Source: Erysipelotrichaceae bacterium
GTDB taxonomy: Bacteria; Bacillota_I; Bacilli_A; Erysipelotrichales; Erysipelotrichaceae
Direction of reading: 5' to 3'
DNA length: 62,979 nt
NCBI GenBank assembly: GCA_022772735.1
Contig: JALEZD010000006.1
Location: 1 to 62,979 of the forward strand
Under the pieces are notes generated by a model, which had not been told where the DNA came from, ran no database searches, and saw nothing but the letters and a program-made list of their open reading frames with translations. The translations under genes were made by a program, and so were the position numbers. Shown here piece after piece: positions 24,933 through 32,512 of this stretch (its first letter is position 1; the number at the start of each line of letters is the position of its first letter).

Positions 24933-25564
24933 TGGAAAAATTAATCGCAAAAAATTTATTAGAAATTAAAGCAGTTTTTTTGAATGTAGAAAATCCGTTT
25001 ACTTGGGCAAGTGGAATAAAATCTCCAATATATTGTGATAATAGATTAACTTTATCTGATGTACATGTTAGAAATAATGTTGAAACCTCTTTAGCAAATG
25101 TTGTAAAAGAAAAGTTTCCAGAGTGTGAAATGATAATGGGTACTGCAACTGCAGGTATAGCTCATAGTGCAATAGTTGCGCACCTTCTAGAATTACCTTG
25201 TGGATATGTAAGAAGTGGCAGTAAAGATCACGGTAGAAAAAACTTGATTGAAGGAAACTGCCCTGAAGGAAAAAAAGTAGTAGTTATTGAGGATTTAGTT
25301 TCTACTGCAAAAAGTTCAATGGAAGTTATTAATATCCTAAAAGAAAATAATATTGAAGTTTTAGGAGTTGTTTCAATATTTACTTATGGTATGAAGAAAG
25401 CCATAGATACATTTAAAGAAAATAATATTAAACATTATTCACTTTCTAATTTTGATATATTAGTCGATGTTGCGGTTGAAATGAATTATATTAAGTTGGA
25501 AGATAAAGTAAAACTATTAAAGTTTAGAGATAATCCAAATGATGAAAGTTGGATATTTAATTGA
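24932..25564 (+). CDS. pyrE: Orotate phosphoribosyltransferase
   Basis: Joins orotate to PRPP to give OMP. The 210-residue protein has FTWASGIKSPIYCDNR near residue 20, TATAGIAHSAIVA near 70, RSGSKDHGRKN near 92 and the PRPP-binding VVVIEDLVSTAKSS near 115. It is coupled to pyrF through TAATG. pyrB, pyrD and the carbamoyl phosphate synthetase genes are not in this window. Confidence 0.96.
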   Translation: MEKLIAKNLLEIKAVFLNVENPFTWASGIKSPIYCDNRLTLSDVHVRNNVETSLANVVKEKFPECEMIMGTATAGIAHSAIVAHLLELPCGYVRSGSKDHGRKNLIEGNCPEGKKVVVIEDLVSTAKSSMEVINILKENNIEVLGVVSIFTYGMKKAIDTFKENNIKHYSLSNFDILVDVAVEMNYIKLEDKVKLLKFRDNPNDESWIFN

Positions 25565-25579
25565 ATCATAGTTAAAAAT

Positions 25580-25636
25580 ATGATATCCTTAATGAGGATA
25601 ACAAATTTTTCCCCAATATAGAAATGGGGTTTTTTT
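25580..25636 (+). promoter_or_regulatory. guaC leader with hairpin over the ribosome site
   Basis: Two hairpins precede guaC: TATCCT/AGGATA (25584-25600) and CCCCA/TGGGG (25611-25629), the second followed by seven T then ATG. The GGGG of the second stem is the only SD-like sequence before the start codon. It therefore looks like a terminator and an SD sequestration element at once. No known riboswitch family is recognised. Confidence 0.5.
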
Positions 25637-26617
25637 ATGGAACAATTTACAGTATTTGACTACGAAGACATTCAGTTAATTCCAAATAAGTGCATAGTAA
25701 AAAGCAGGGCTGAATGTGATACATCAATTAAATTTGGTAAACATAAATTTAAATTACCAGTTGTGCCTGCAAATATGCAAACGATAATAGATGAGAATTT
25801 AGCAATTCAACTTGCAAAAAATGGATACTTTTACATAATGCATAGATTTGATGAACAATCTAGAATACCTTTTATAAAAAAGATGAATGAATTAAATTTG
25901 ATTTCATCAATAAGTGTGGGAGTAAAAGATAATGAATATAAGTTTATTGAAGAAATTCGTGACAATAATTTAATGCCCGATTATATTACAATAGATATAG
26001 CACATGGACATTCAAATTCTGTTATAGAGATGATAAAACATATAAAGAAAAATTTACCAGACACATTTGTTATTGCAGGTAATGTTGGTACTCCAGAAGG
26101 TGTTAGAGAATTGGAAAATGCTGGTGCAGATGCAACTAAAGTTGGAATAGGTCCGGGTAAAGTGTGTATTACAAAAATTAAAACAGGTTTTGGCACAGGG
26201 GGTTGGCAATTAGCTGCGCTTAGATGGTGTGCTAAAGCTGCTAGAAAACCAATTATTGCTGATGGTGGAATTAGAACCAATGGAGATATTGCTAAATCAA
26301 TTAGATTTGGTGCAACAATGGTTATGATTGGATCACTTTTTGCTGGTCATGAAGAATCACCTGGAGAAATTATTATTGAAAATGGTAAAAAAATGAAAGA
26401 ATACTTTGGAAGTGCTTCTGAATATCAAAAAGGTGAGAAAAAGAATGTTGAAGGTAAAAGGATGCTTTTAGAATATAAAGGATTAATAAATGATACTTTA
26501 ACTGAAATGCAACAAGATTTACAATCATCTATATCATATGCAGGTGGTAAAGATATAAATGCAATAAGATATGTTGATTATGTTATTGTTAAAAATTCAA
26601 TTTTCAACGGTGATTAA
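25637..26617 (+). CDS. guaC: GMP reductase
   Basis: Reductively deaminates GMP to IMP with NADPH, returning guanine nucleotides to the purine pool. The 326-residue length matches the bacterial GuaC2 type, without the CBS domains of IMP dehydrogenase. It has the active loop [17 protein letters not shown] near residue 172 with the catalytic Cys, [15 protein letters not shown] near residue 33 and [16 protein letters not shown] near 215. The start is the ATG immediately after the T-run of the leader hairpin. Confidence 0.94.
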   Translation: MEQFTVFDYEDIQLIPNKCIVKSRAECDTSIKFGKHKFKLPVVPANMQTIIDENLAIQLAKNGYFYIMHRFDEQSRIPFIKKMNELNLISSISVGVKDNEYKFIEEIRDNNLMPDYITIDIAHGHSNSVIEMIKHIKKNLPDTFVIAGNVGTPEGVRELENAGADATKVGIGPGKVCITKIKTGFGTGGWQLAALRWCAKAARKPIIADGGIRTNGDIAKSIRFGATMVMIGSLFAGHEESPGEIIIENGKKMKEYFGSASEYQKGEKKNVEGKRMLLEYKGLINDTLTEMQQDLQSSISYAGGKDINAIRYVDYVIVKNSIFNGD

Positions 26618-26645
26618 TGACATTAATTGTATCTTTTGGTATAAT
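26617..26645 (+). promoter_or_regulatory. yebC promoter
   Basis: ATGACA (26617-26622), a 17-base spacer and TATAAT (26640-26645), with TGG before the -10 (extended). The -35 box begins at the last base of the guaC stop codon. Confidence 0.65.
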
Positions 26646-26678
26646 ACCATGGTAAAAAATGAAAGGTGGTAATATTTA

Positions 26679-27398
26679 ATGGGTAGAGCTCATGAGGTAA
26701 GAGCAGCATCAATGGCTAAAACTGCTGCAATGAAATCTAAATTGTATTCTAGGTTTGGTAAGGAATTATATATGGCTGCAAAAGCAGGTGTTCCTGATCC
26801 CGATATGAATTTAACATTAAAAAGAAAAATTCAAGAAGCAAAAGCAAACCAAGTACCTGCTGATGTTATTAAAAGGGCAATAGAAAAAGCTAAAGGTGGA
26901 ACTGTAGAAAATTATATTGCGAATAGATATGAAGGATTTGGTCCTGGTGCAAGTACTGTTATAATTGATTGTTTGACAGATAATGTTAATAGAACAGTAA
27001 GTGAAGTTAAAACTTGTTTTAACAAAGCTCATGCCAAACTTGGTGTTAGCGGAAGTGTTTCATATAATTATAGTGAAGTTGGATTATTTTCATTTGAATA
27101 TAGTGATGACGAAGGAATGCTAGAAGCATTAATACTTGCAGAGGTTGATGTAGTTGATTTAGAAGTTGAAGATGGAATAATGAGTGTTCAAGTTGCAATA
27201 TCTGATTTCCATAAAGCACAAATGGCAATTGAAGAGTTAATTCCAGATGTAAAATTTGATGTTTGTGAAATAACAATGTTACCAAATGAATATACAACAC
27301 TAACAGAGAGTGAAGATATTGAATTGTTTAATAGATTGATAAATTTATTAAATGAAGTTGATGATGTTCAACAAGTTTATCATAATGTACAACTTTAA
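26679..27398 (+). CDS. YebC/PmpR/TACO1-family protein
   Basis: A 239-residue YebC family protein beginning MGRAHEVRAASMAKTAAMKS, with PDPDMNLTLKRKIQEAK near 40, IKRAIEKAKGG near 70 and YEGFGPGAST near 87. Relatives bind DNA as regulators or assist translation of proline-rich stretches (TACO1, YebC2). Length and domain order are complete. Start ATG after GGTGG. Monocistronic, with its own promoter and terminator. Confidence 0.93.
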   Translation: MGRAHEVRAASMAKTAAMKSKLYSRFGKELYMAAKAGVPDPDMNLTLKRKIQEAKANQVPADVIKRAIEKAKGGTVENYIANRYEGFGPGASTVIIDCLTDNVNRTVSEVKTCFNKAHAKLGVSGSVSYNYSEVGLFSFEYSDDEGMLEALILAEVDVVDLEVEDGIMSVQVAISDFHKAQMAIEELIPDVKFDVCEITMLPNEYTTLTESEDIELFNRLINLLNEVDDVQQVYHNVQL

Positions 27399-27404
27399 AA
27401 AATA

Positions 27405-27460
27405 AAGATTATTGTTTGAAGTTTAAAACTTTGACTTTAATCTTTCTTTTTTTTTATTAA
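27405..27460 (+). terminator. yebC terminator
   Basis: An outer stem AAAGATTA/TTAATCTTT encloses an inner AAGTTT/AACTT hairpin and is followed by CTTTTTTTTT. Confidence 0.75.
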
Positions 27461-27492
27461 AGTAATATTATAAATATTGTGGAGAATATTTT

Positions 27493-27891
27493 ATGAAAAG
27501 AATAATAACATATGGAACTTTTGATTTATTACATTATGGACATATACAACTTTTAAAAAGAGCAAAAGCTTTAGGTGATTATTTAATTGTTGCATTATCA
27601 ACTGATGATTTTAATGCACTTGCAAAAGGTAAAAAAGCATATCATAGTTATGAAGAAAGAAAATTGATGCTTGAAGCTATTAGATATGTTGATCTTGTAA
27701 TACCTGAGGAAAATTGGGAACAAAAAAAACATGATATTGTTAAATACCATGCAGATGTAATGGTTATTGGTGACGATTGGAAGGGTAAATTTGATGAGTT
27801 AAATGATTTATGTGAAGTTATTTATCTTCCAAGAACTGAAGGTATAAGTACAACTAAAATAAGAAAAGATTTAGAAAAAGCTACATATTAA
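27493..27891 (+). CDS. tagD: Glycerol-3-phosphate cytidylyltransferase
   Basis: Makes CDP-glycerol from CTP and glycerol-3-phosphate, used for glycerol-phosphate polymers such as teichoic acids. The 132-residue protein has the HxGH motif in FDLLHYGHIQLLKRAK, the KKAYHSYEER loop, IGDDWKGKFDEL and the RTEGISTTKI motif. It fits TagD/GCT closely. No tagF or tagB polymerase is adjacent. Converges on tmcAL with an 11-base overlap of the 3' ends. Confidence 0.92.
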   Translation: MKRIITYGTFDLLHYGHIQLLKRAKALGDYLIVALSTDDFNALAKGKKAYHSYEERKLMLEAIRYVDLVIPEENWEQKKHDIVKYHADVMVIGDDWKGKFDELNDLCEVIYLPRTEGISTTKIRKDLEKATY

Positions 27892-28987
27892 TATATATTA
27901 AACCACCTATTTCATTTTTGATTAATTCATGGTGGTTTTTTTCTTTTAACATACTTGCATATGTTAAGCAAGATTTATATTCTATTTCTCTATAACCATC
28001 TTGTATTTTTGAAAATCTACTTGCAATGTTTACATTTTTTAAACTTTTTAAATAATTTCTTCCTTTATTATTCATCGCAAGAATTCTAATAGTATTTAAT
28101 TCCTCAAGTTTTTTTATGTCTTCTTTTTTTATGTGATTTATTAAATGAATTAGAATTCTTTTGATTCGACTTGAAGTGTATCGTTTTGTGGTTGAGTTTT
28201 TTAAAAAAATATCTAAATTTTCACTAATTAATGCTTGTTTTATTAAATGGTTTTCAATTCCTTCACTAACTAAAAATATTTCTTGTAGATATTTTTTTTC
28301 TAAAGTTAATAATAAATATCTTATTAATGGATAAAATTTATTAAGTGTCATTAATTCTCCATTTGTTAGTTCATCATACATTAAAGAAGATTCACATTTT
28401 GTTCCATTTAAAAATGCATTTCTTATTGCAGAAGCACTACTTATTTCTTGTATGGATAAATCATGATAATGATTTGTTCTTTGAATGGTATGTGGTTTAA
28501 TGTTTGTTTTTAAAATTTCTTTTAAGTATGCAACTGCAAGAATGTCGTTTGGCTGCATAGTTTTTGATAATAATCCATAAGATTTAACAAAGCTGTTACC
28601 CACACTCAAACTTTCTTTTAAGTTATCGGCATTTATTGATGTTTTTGATATTTCTATTAATTCTTCTAGATTATTAGATTCTGAACCAAAAACAATATCA
28701 CTTACTCCTGCAAGATTTAAACATTTAACTGCGCCATATGCAAATTGAGTAGCACTTTGAACAGAAAAAACATAAGGGAGTTCAATTACTAAATCAACAC
28801 CGTTTAAAATTGCAGCTTTTGCTCTTTTCCATTTATCTATTATTGCTGGTTCACCCCTTTGTACAAAATTCCCAGACATAACTGCAATTAGCACATCTGG
28901 TTTTGTAATTTCTTTAGTTTTTTCTATATGTAATTTATGACCTTTATGTAAAGGATTATATTCTACAATTATTCCAACAGCTTTCAA
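27881..28987 (-). CDS. tmcAL: tRNA(Met) cytidine acetate ligase
   Basis: Acetylates the wobble cytidine of elongator tRNA-Met (YlbM/DUF795 family). It has the nucleotidyltransferase HxGH motif (GIIVEYNPLHKGHKLHIEK), AVMSGNFVQRGEPAIIDKW near residue 38, VDLVIELPYVFSVQSA near 65 and the GTKCESSL-type loop. I chose the TTG at 28987, six bases after GGGTG, giving the usual N-terminus MKAVGIIVEYNP; a GTG three codons upstream (28996) is the alternative. The promoter is the perfect palindrome shared with the divergent hydrolase gene. Confidence 0.92.
   Translation of the reverse strand: MKAVGIIVEYNPLHKGHKLHIEKTKEITKPDVLIAVMSGNFVQRGEPAIIDKWKRAKAAILNGVDLVIELPYVFSVQSATQFAYGAVKCLNLAGVSDIVFGSESNNLEELIEISKTSINADNLKESLSVGNSFVKSYGLLSKTMQPNDILAVAYLKEILKTNIKPHTIQRTNHYHDLSIQEISSASAIRNAFLNGTKCESSLMYDELTNGELMTLNKFYPLIRYLLLTLEKKYLQEIFLVSEGIENHLIKQALISENLDIFLKNSTTKRYTSSRIKRILIHLINHIKKEDIKKLEELNTIRILAMNNKGRNYLKSLKNVNIASRFSKIQDGYREIEYKSCLTYASMLKEKNHHELIKNEIGGLIYINM
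27899..27945 (+). terminator. tagD terminator inside tmcAL coding sequence
   Basis: AAACCACC and GGTGGTTT pair across a loop of about 27 bases and are followed by TTTTTTT on the plus strand. The element lies wholly in the last codons of the convergent tmcAL gene. Confidence 0.65.
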
Positions 28988-28998
28988 ATTTATCACCC

Positions 28999-29030
28999 AT
29001 AATATAATAGCATATATGCTATTATATTAT
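28999..29030. promoter_or_regulatory. Perfect 32-bp palindrome, divergent promoter
   Basis: The left 16 bases (ATAATATAATAGCATA) are followed by their exact reverse complement. Each strand therefore carries an identical TATAAT (plus strand 29003-29008; minus strand 29026-29021), placed to drive tmcAL leftward and the hydrolase rightward with starts near the centre. It may also be an operator for a dimeric regulator. Confidence 0.7.
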
Positions 29031-29045
29031 TAAGGAGATAAAAAG

Positions 29046-29927
29046 ATGAATATAAAAATTTATAGTAGTGTTTTTAAACCTAAAGAAGTAAAAGGTAACA
29101 TTCTAGTAATACATGGAATGTGTGAACATAAACAAAGATATGAAAGTTTTGCTAAATTTTTGGCAAAAAAAGGATTTATGGTTTATACATATGATCAAGT
29201 TGGACATGGAACACAACTAACAAAAGAAGAGTTAGGATATTTTGATGGAGGATTTTCGTCACTTGTTGAAGTTGCTCATAATATGTGTATAGAAATCAGA
29301 AAAGAAAATGATGCACCATTATTTTTGTTCGCACATAGTATGGGAAGTATAGTTGCAAGATGTTTGATAAAGAAATATCCTTCAATAATTGATGGGGTAA
29401 TTTTAAGTGGTGCACCTAATTATAAAAAGAATGTACCATTAATTAGAACAATTTTAAAAATGAATTATATTCTTTTTAAAGAAAAAACAAAAAATGAAAA
29501 AATATTTAAAATAATAGGAAAAATTTTTAACAAAAAAATTGAAAATCCAGAAACCGATTTTGACTGGTTGAGCTATAATAAAGAAAATGTAGTAAATTTT
29601 ATTAACGATGAATATTGTGGTTTTCCATTTACCAATAAAGGATATTATGATTTGTTAGATGGATTATATGACACAAAAGATGGTTATGATGTAAAAAACA
29701 AGCAAATGCCAATTTTATTTATTGCTGGTAAAGATGATCCTGTTACAGGATTTGAAAAAGGGTTAAATGATTCAGTTAATATTTTGAATAATGCTGGTTA
29801 TGAAAATGTAGAAATAAAAGTGTATGATAATTCAAGACATGAGCTTTTATTTGAAGAAGTAAGTGAAAAAGTGATAAATGATGTAGAACAATGGTTATCT
29901 TTAAAAGTTAATCAAGAGGTTTATTAA
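29046..29927 (+). CDS. Alpha/beta hydrolase (monoacylglycerol lipase-like)
   Basis: A 293-residue serine hydrolase of the Hydrolase_4/lysophospholipase group. It has the oxyanion-side NILVIHGMCEHKQRY near residue 18, YDQVGHGTQ near 58, the nucleophile elbow FAHSMGSIVARCL near 97 (Ser, with Ala in place of the usual Gly at the first position), the acid in IAGKDDPVTGF near 235 and the His in SRHELLFE near 268. No signal peptide, so it is cytoplasmic and probably acts on acylglycerols or lysolipids. Start ATG after AAGGAG. Confidence 0.88.
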   Translation: MNIKIYSSVFKPKEVKGNILVIHGMCEHKQRYESFAKFLAKKGFMVYTYDQVGHGTQLTKEELGYFDGGFSSLVEVAHNMCIEIRKENDAPLFLFAHSMGSIVARCLIKKYPSIIDGVILSGAPNYKKNVPLIRTILKMNYILFKEKTKNEKIFKIIGKIFNKKIENPETDFDWLSYNKENVVNFINDEYCGFPFTNKGYYDLLDGLYDTKDGYDVKNKQMPILFIAGKDDPVTGFEKGLNDSVNILNNAGYENVEIKVYDNSRHELLFEEVSEKVINDVEQWLSLKVNQEVY

Positions 29928-29995
29928 AAAGGCTAAAAATATTGACTTTAGATGTTGTTTTGATATAATTAATTGCGTTAACGAGTAGGAGAAAT

Positions 29996-30517
29996 ATGCT
30001 TTTGAGGTGGACAAGAACAGAACTGTTGAATAAATTGGATTCAAAAGTGTCGTTTGATGAATACCTTTCATTTGAACCTGAAGCTTTTATAGACAATAAA
30101 AGATTGAAAGGTTTGGAAGATGTGCATGTAAGTGGCGATGGCTATTATATTGCAGATCTTGATATCTTTGAAGTAGATATGGTTGTTTCTGGAATAATGA
30201 TTACTCCATGTGCCATAACTAATGAAGACATTGAGGTTTCCTTTGAATTTGATTCACAAATTGAATTTTCTTTTGTAGATACTGATGATGTAGATGTTTA
30301 TGTTGTAGAAAATGATATTGTGGAGCTTATTCCCGTTATATTCCAGTTGATTAATCTGGAGGTACCACTAAAGGCAGTTAGTAGTGGTAATGTAGAATAT
30401 CCAAATGGAGAAGGTTGGCGTATCATCAGTGAAGAAGATTTAAAATCATCAAAAAAGGATGAGATTGACCCACGTTTAGCCAAACTTAAAGATTTTAAAT
30501 TCAGTGATGACGAGTAG
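29996..30517 (+). CDS. YceD/DUF177 family protein
   Basis: A 173-residue acidic protein of the YceD family, found almost always immediately before rpmF as here. It has RWTRTELLNKLDSKVSFDEYL at the start, GIMITPCAITNEDIEVSF near residue 68, and an acidic middle followed by DPRLAKLKDF at the end, which is the family signature. Its function is unclear; plant relatives affect 23S rRNA processing. Start ATG after AGGAG, 11 bases before rpmF. Confidence 0.92.
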   Translation: MLLRWTRTELLNKLDSKVSFDEYLSFEPEAFIDNKRLKGLEDVHVSGDGYYIADLDIFEVDMVVSGIMITPCAITNEDIEVSFEFDSQIEFSFVDTDDVDVYVVENDIVELIPVIFQLINLEVPLKAVSSGNVEYPNGEGWRIISEEDLKSSKKDEIDPRLAKLKDFKFSDDE

Positions 30518-30528
30518 GAGGTGTCTAA

Positions 30529-30678
30529 ATGGCTGTACAACAAAGAAGAAATTCAAAAACCAGAAAAAATAAGCGCAGAACTCATTTTAAACTTGAAGCG
30601 CCTACATTGGTTAAATGCCCAACATGTGGTGAAGCAAAAAGACCGCATCATCAATGTCCAAGCTGCTTAAGCAAATAA
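30529..30678 (+). CDS. rpmF: 50S ribosomal protein L32
   Basis: A 49-residue ribosomal protein beginning [20 protein letters not shown]. It has a C-terminal zinc ribbon with cysteines at 30, 33, 43 and 46 (CPTC and CPSC), so it is the zinc-binding C+ form. It is a few residues shorter than the typical 56-60. Ribosome site AGGAGG before ATG. Paired with yceD, as in most bacteria. Confidence 0.95.
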   Translation: MAVQQRRNSKTRKNKRRTHFKLEAPTLVKCPTCGEAKRPHHQCPSCLSK

Positions 30679-30696
30679 GATATTGATATTTTATAT

Positions 30697-30757
30697 AACT
30701 GCATTATTGCAGTTTTTATTTTGACTTTAATTTTTAATGATTAAAGTCTTTTTTTAT
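30697..30757 (+). terminator. Two tandem terminators after rpmF
   Basis: AACTGC/GCAGTT (30697-30714) followed by TTTTATTTT, then GACTTTAA/TTAAAGTC (30723-30748) followed by TTTTTTT. Confidence 0.82.
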
Positions 30758-30808
30758 TTCTTAAGAAAAATAATCATAAAAAATATTCCAAATTTAATGT
30801 TTGTAGTA

Positions 30809-30852
30809 TATAATTGTGGTAGTCAGTGTCATAAAGTGGTGGAAAGTGGGTG
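30809..30852 (+). promoter_or_regulatory. mraZ promoter with MraZ boxes
   Basis: TATAAT at 30809-30814 is followed by four GTGG/GTGT units in exact 10-base register (30816, 30826, 30836, 30846). MraZ of other bacteria binds tandem GTGG-like repeats with about 10-bp spacing in its own promoter, so autoregulation of the division and wall operon is likely. The repeats lie at and downstream of the transcription start. Confidence 0.7.
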
Positions 30853-30857
30853 ATGAT

Positions 30858-31289
30858 ATGTTTATTGGAGAATATATTCATTCTTTGGATAGTAAAAAAC
30901 GTATCATTATGCCTGTTAAATTTCGTGAGGAATTAGGGGACAAATTCATAATCACAAAGGGATTGGATGGCTGCTTAACAGTTTATACAACTGAAAAATG
31001 GAAAGAAGTATTATCTAAATTAGAACAATTACCAAATACAAAAAAGGAGATTAGGCTTTATATTAGAGGACTTACATCAAAAGCTACTGAATGTGAGTGT
31101 GATGCTCAAGGTAGAATACAATTACCTTCATTTTTAATTCAAGAGGCATCACTAGAAAAGCAATGTGTTTTTGTGGGAGTTTCTAATAAGGTTGAAATTT
31201 GGTCAAAAGAGAAATGGGAAAGCTACTATGCAGAGGCAAGTGATTCTTTTGATGAAATTGCAGAAACTATTACAGACTATTTACAATGA
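30858..31289 (+). CDS. mraZ: MraZ transcriptional regulator
   Basis: A 143-residue protein with two AbrB-like half-domains (residues 5-48, MFIGEYIHSLDSKKRIIMP; and 78-122, TECECDAQGRIQLP). It binds the promoter repeats of its own operon. Start ATG 30858 follows GTGGGTGATG; an upstream GTG in frame would translate the promoter repeats and is unlikely. The stop overlaps rsmH by four bases (ATGA). First gene of the division and cell-wall cluster. Confidence 0.95.
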   Translation: MFIGEYIHSLDSKKRIIMPVKFREELGDKFIITKGLDGCLTVYTTEKWKEVLSKLEQLPNTKKEIRLYIRGLTSKATECECDAQGRIQLPSFLIQEASLEKQCVFVGVSNKVEIWSKEKWESYYAEASDSFDEIAETITDYLQ

Positions 31290-32203
31290 AACATTATAGT
31301 GTGATGTTGAATGAGACTATTGATTTATTAAACATAAAAGAAGATGGAATTTATGTTGATGGAACCCTTGGTAGAGCTGGTCATAGTAAGGAAATAGTCA
31401 AAAGGCTTAAAAATGGTAGATTGTATTGTTTTGATAAAGACTTAGACGCAATTAATGAATCCAAAAAAATTTTAAAAGATTATTTGGATAAAGTTACATT
31501 TATCCATGATAGCTTTGAAAATATTGGGAAATATATAAAAGAAATTGATGGCTTTTTATTAGATTTAGGTGTAAGTTCACCACAGTTTGATGATGGTGAG
31601 AGAGGTTTTAGTTATAGATTCAATGCAAGACTTGATATGAGAATGGATAAAACTCAAGAACTTGATGCATATAAAGTTATCAATGAATATAGTTTTAATT
31701 CATTAGTTAATATTCTTTACAAGTATGGTGAAGAAAAAAATGCAAAACTAATTGCAAGAGGTATAGAAAAAAGTCGTTTAAACAAACCAATTGAAACAAC
31801 ATTTGAACTTGTTGATGTGATTAAAAAATTTCTTCCAATGAAAGTGTTAAATAAAAAAGGACATCCTGCAAAACAAACATTTCAAGCAATTAGAATTGAA
31901 GTTAACAATGAAATAGAAGTTTTAGAAAAAAGTATAGAAGATGCATGTAAACTTTTAAATATTAATGGTAGAGGTGTAGTTATTACATTTCATTCTTTAG
32001 AAGATAGAATAGTAAAAACACTGTTTAATAAATTATCAACAGTAGAAAAAATTGATAAAAGAATACCATTATTGCCAAATGAAATAGAATCTGCAGATTA
32101 TATTTTATTAAACAAAAAACCTATTGTTGCTTCTGAAAAAGAACTAGAAGAAAATAATAGATCACATAGTGCAAAGCTTAGGGGATTAGAAAGGATTAAT
32201 TAG
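31286..32203 (+). CDS. rsmH: 16S rRNA m4C1402 methyltransferase
   Basis: Methylates N4 of C1402 in 16S rRNA with SAM. The 305-residue protein has the SAM-binding YVDGTLGRAGHSKEI near residue 23, GFLLDLGVSSPQFDDGERGF near 90, and the C-terminal VVITFHSLEDRIVK and SHSAKLRGLERI. Complete and in its usual place after mraZ. Confidence 0.96.
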   Translation: MKHYSVMLNETIDLLNIKEDGIYVDGTLGRAGHSKEIVKRLKNGRLYCFDKDLDAINESKKILKDYLDKVTFIHDSFENIGKYIKEIDGFLLDLGVSSPQFDDGERGFSYRFNARLDMRMDKTQELDAYKVINEYSFNSLVNILYKYGEEKNAKLIARGIEKSRLNKPIETTFELVDVIKKFLPMKVLNKKGHPAKQTFQAIRIEVNNEIEVLEKSIEDACKLLNINGRGVVITFHSLEDRIVKTLFNKLSTVEKIDKRIPLLPNEIESADYILLNKKPIVASEKELEENNRSHSAKLRGLERIN

Positions 32204-32204
32204 T

Positions 32205-32510
32205 ATGGCGAAGTTAGTAAAAACAAAAAAGAAAAAAACACTTAAATTTCAAAATTTTTCATTTTTCTTTACATTTGTATCTGGTTTTATGTATTTAATT
32301 TCTAGTTTGTTTTTGCGTTCTTATAATAATTCTTTAAGTTTGAAGAAACAATCAATAATTTCTCAAATAAATACTATTGAAGTAGAAAATGAGGCAATAA
32401 ATATTGCGATTCAAAATCTAAGTACTAGAGACAGAGTTGTAGCAATCGCAAATGAAAATGGACTAAATCTTGATCAAAATAATATAATAACCATAACTAA
32501 TGGTGAATAA
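32205..32510 (+). CDS. FtsL-like cell division protein
   Basis: A 101-residue bitopic protein: a basic cytoplasmic start (KTKKKKT), one membrane helix (about 18-38) and an extracellular coiled-coil-like region ending RDRVVAIANENGLNLDQNNI. This is the FtsL/DivIC plan. Position between rsmH and the division PBP is diagnostic for FtsL, although the sequence itself is weakly conserved. It should join FtsB/DivIC and the PBP in the divisome. Confidence 0.85.
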   Translation: MAKLVKTKKKKTLKFQNFSFFFTFVSGFMYLISSLFLRSYNNSLSLKKQSIISQINTIEVENEAINIAIQNLSTRDRVVAIANENGLNLDQNNIITITNGE

Positions 32511-32512
32511 GG

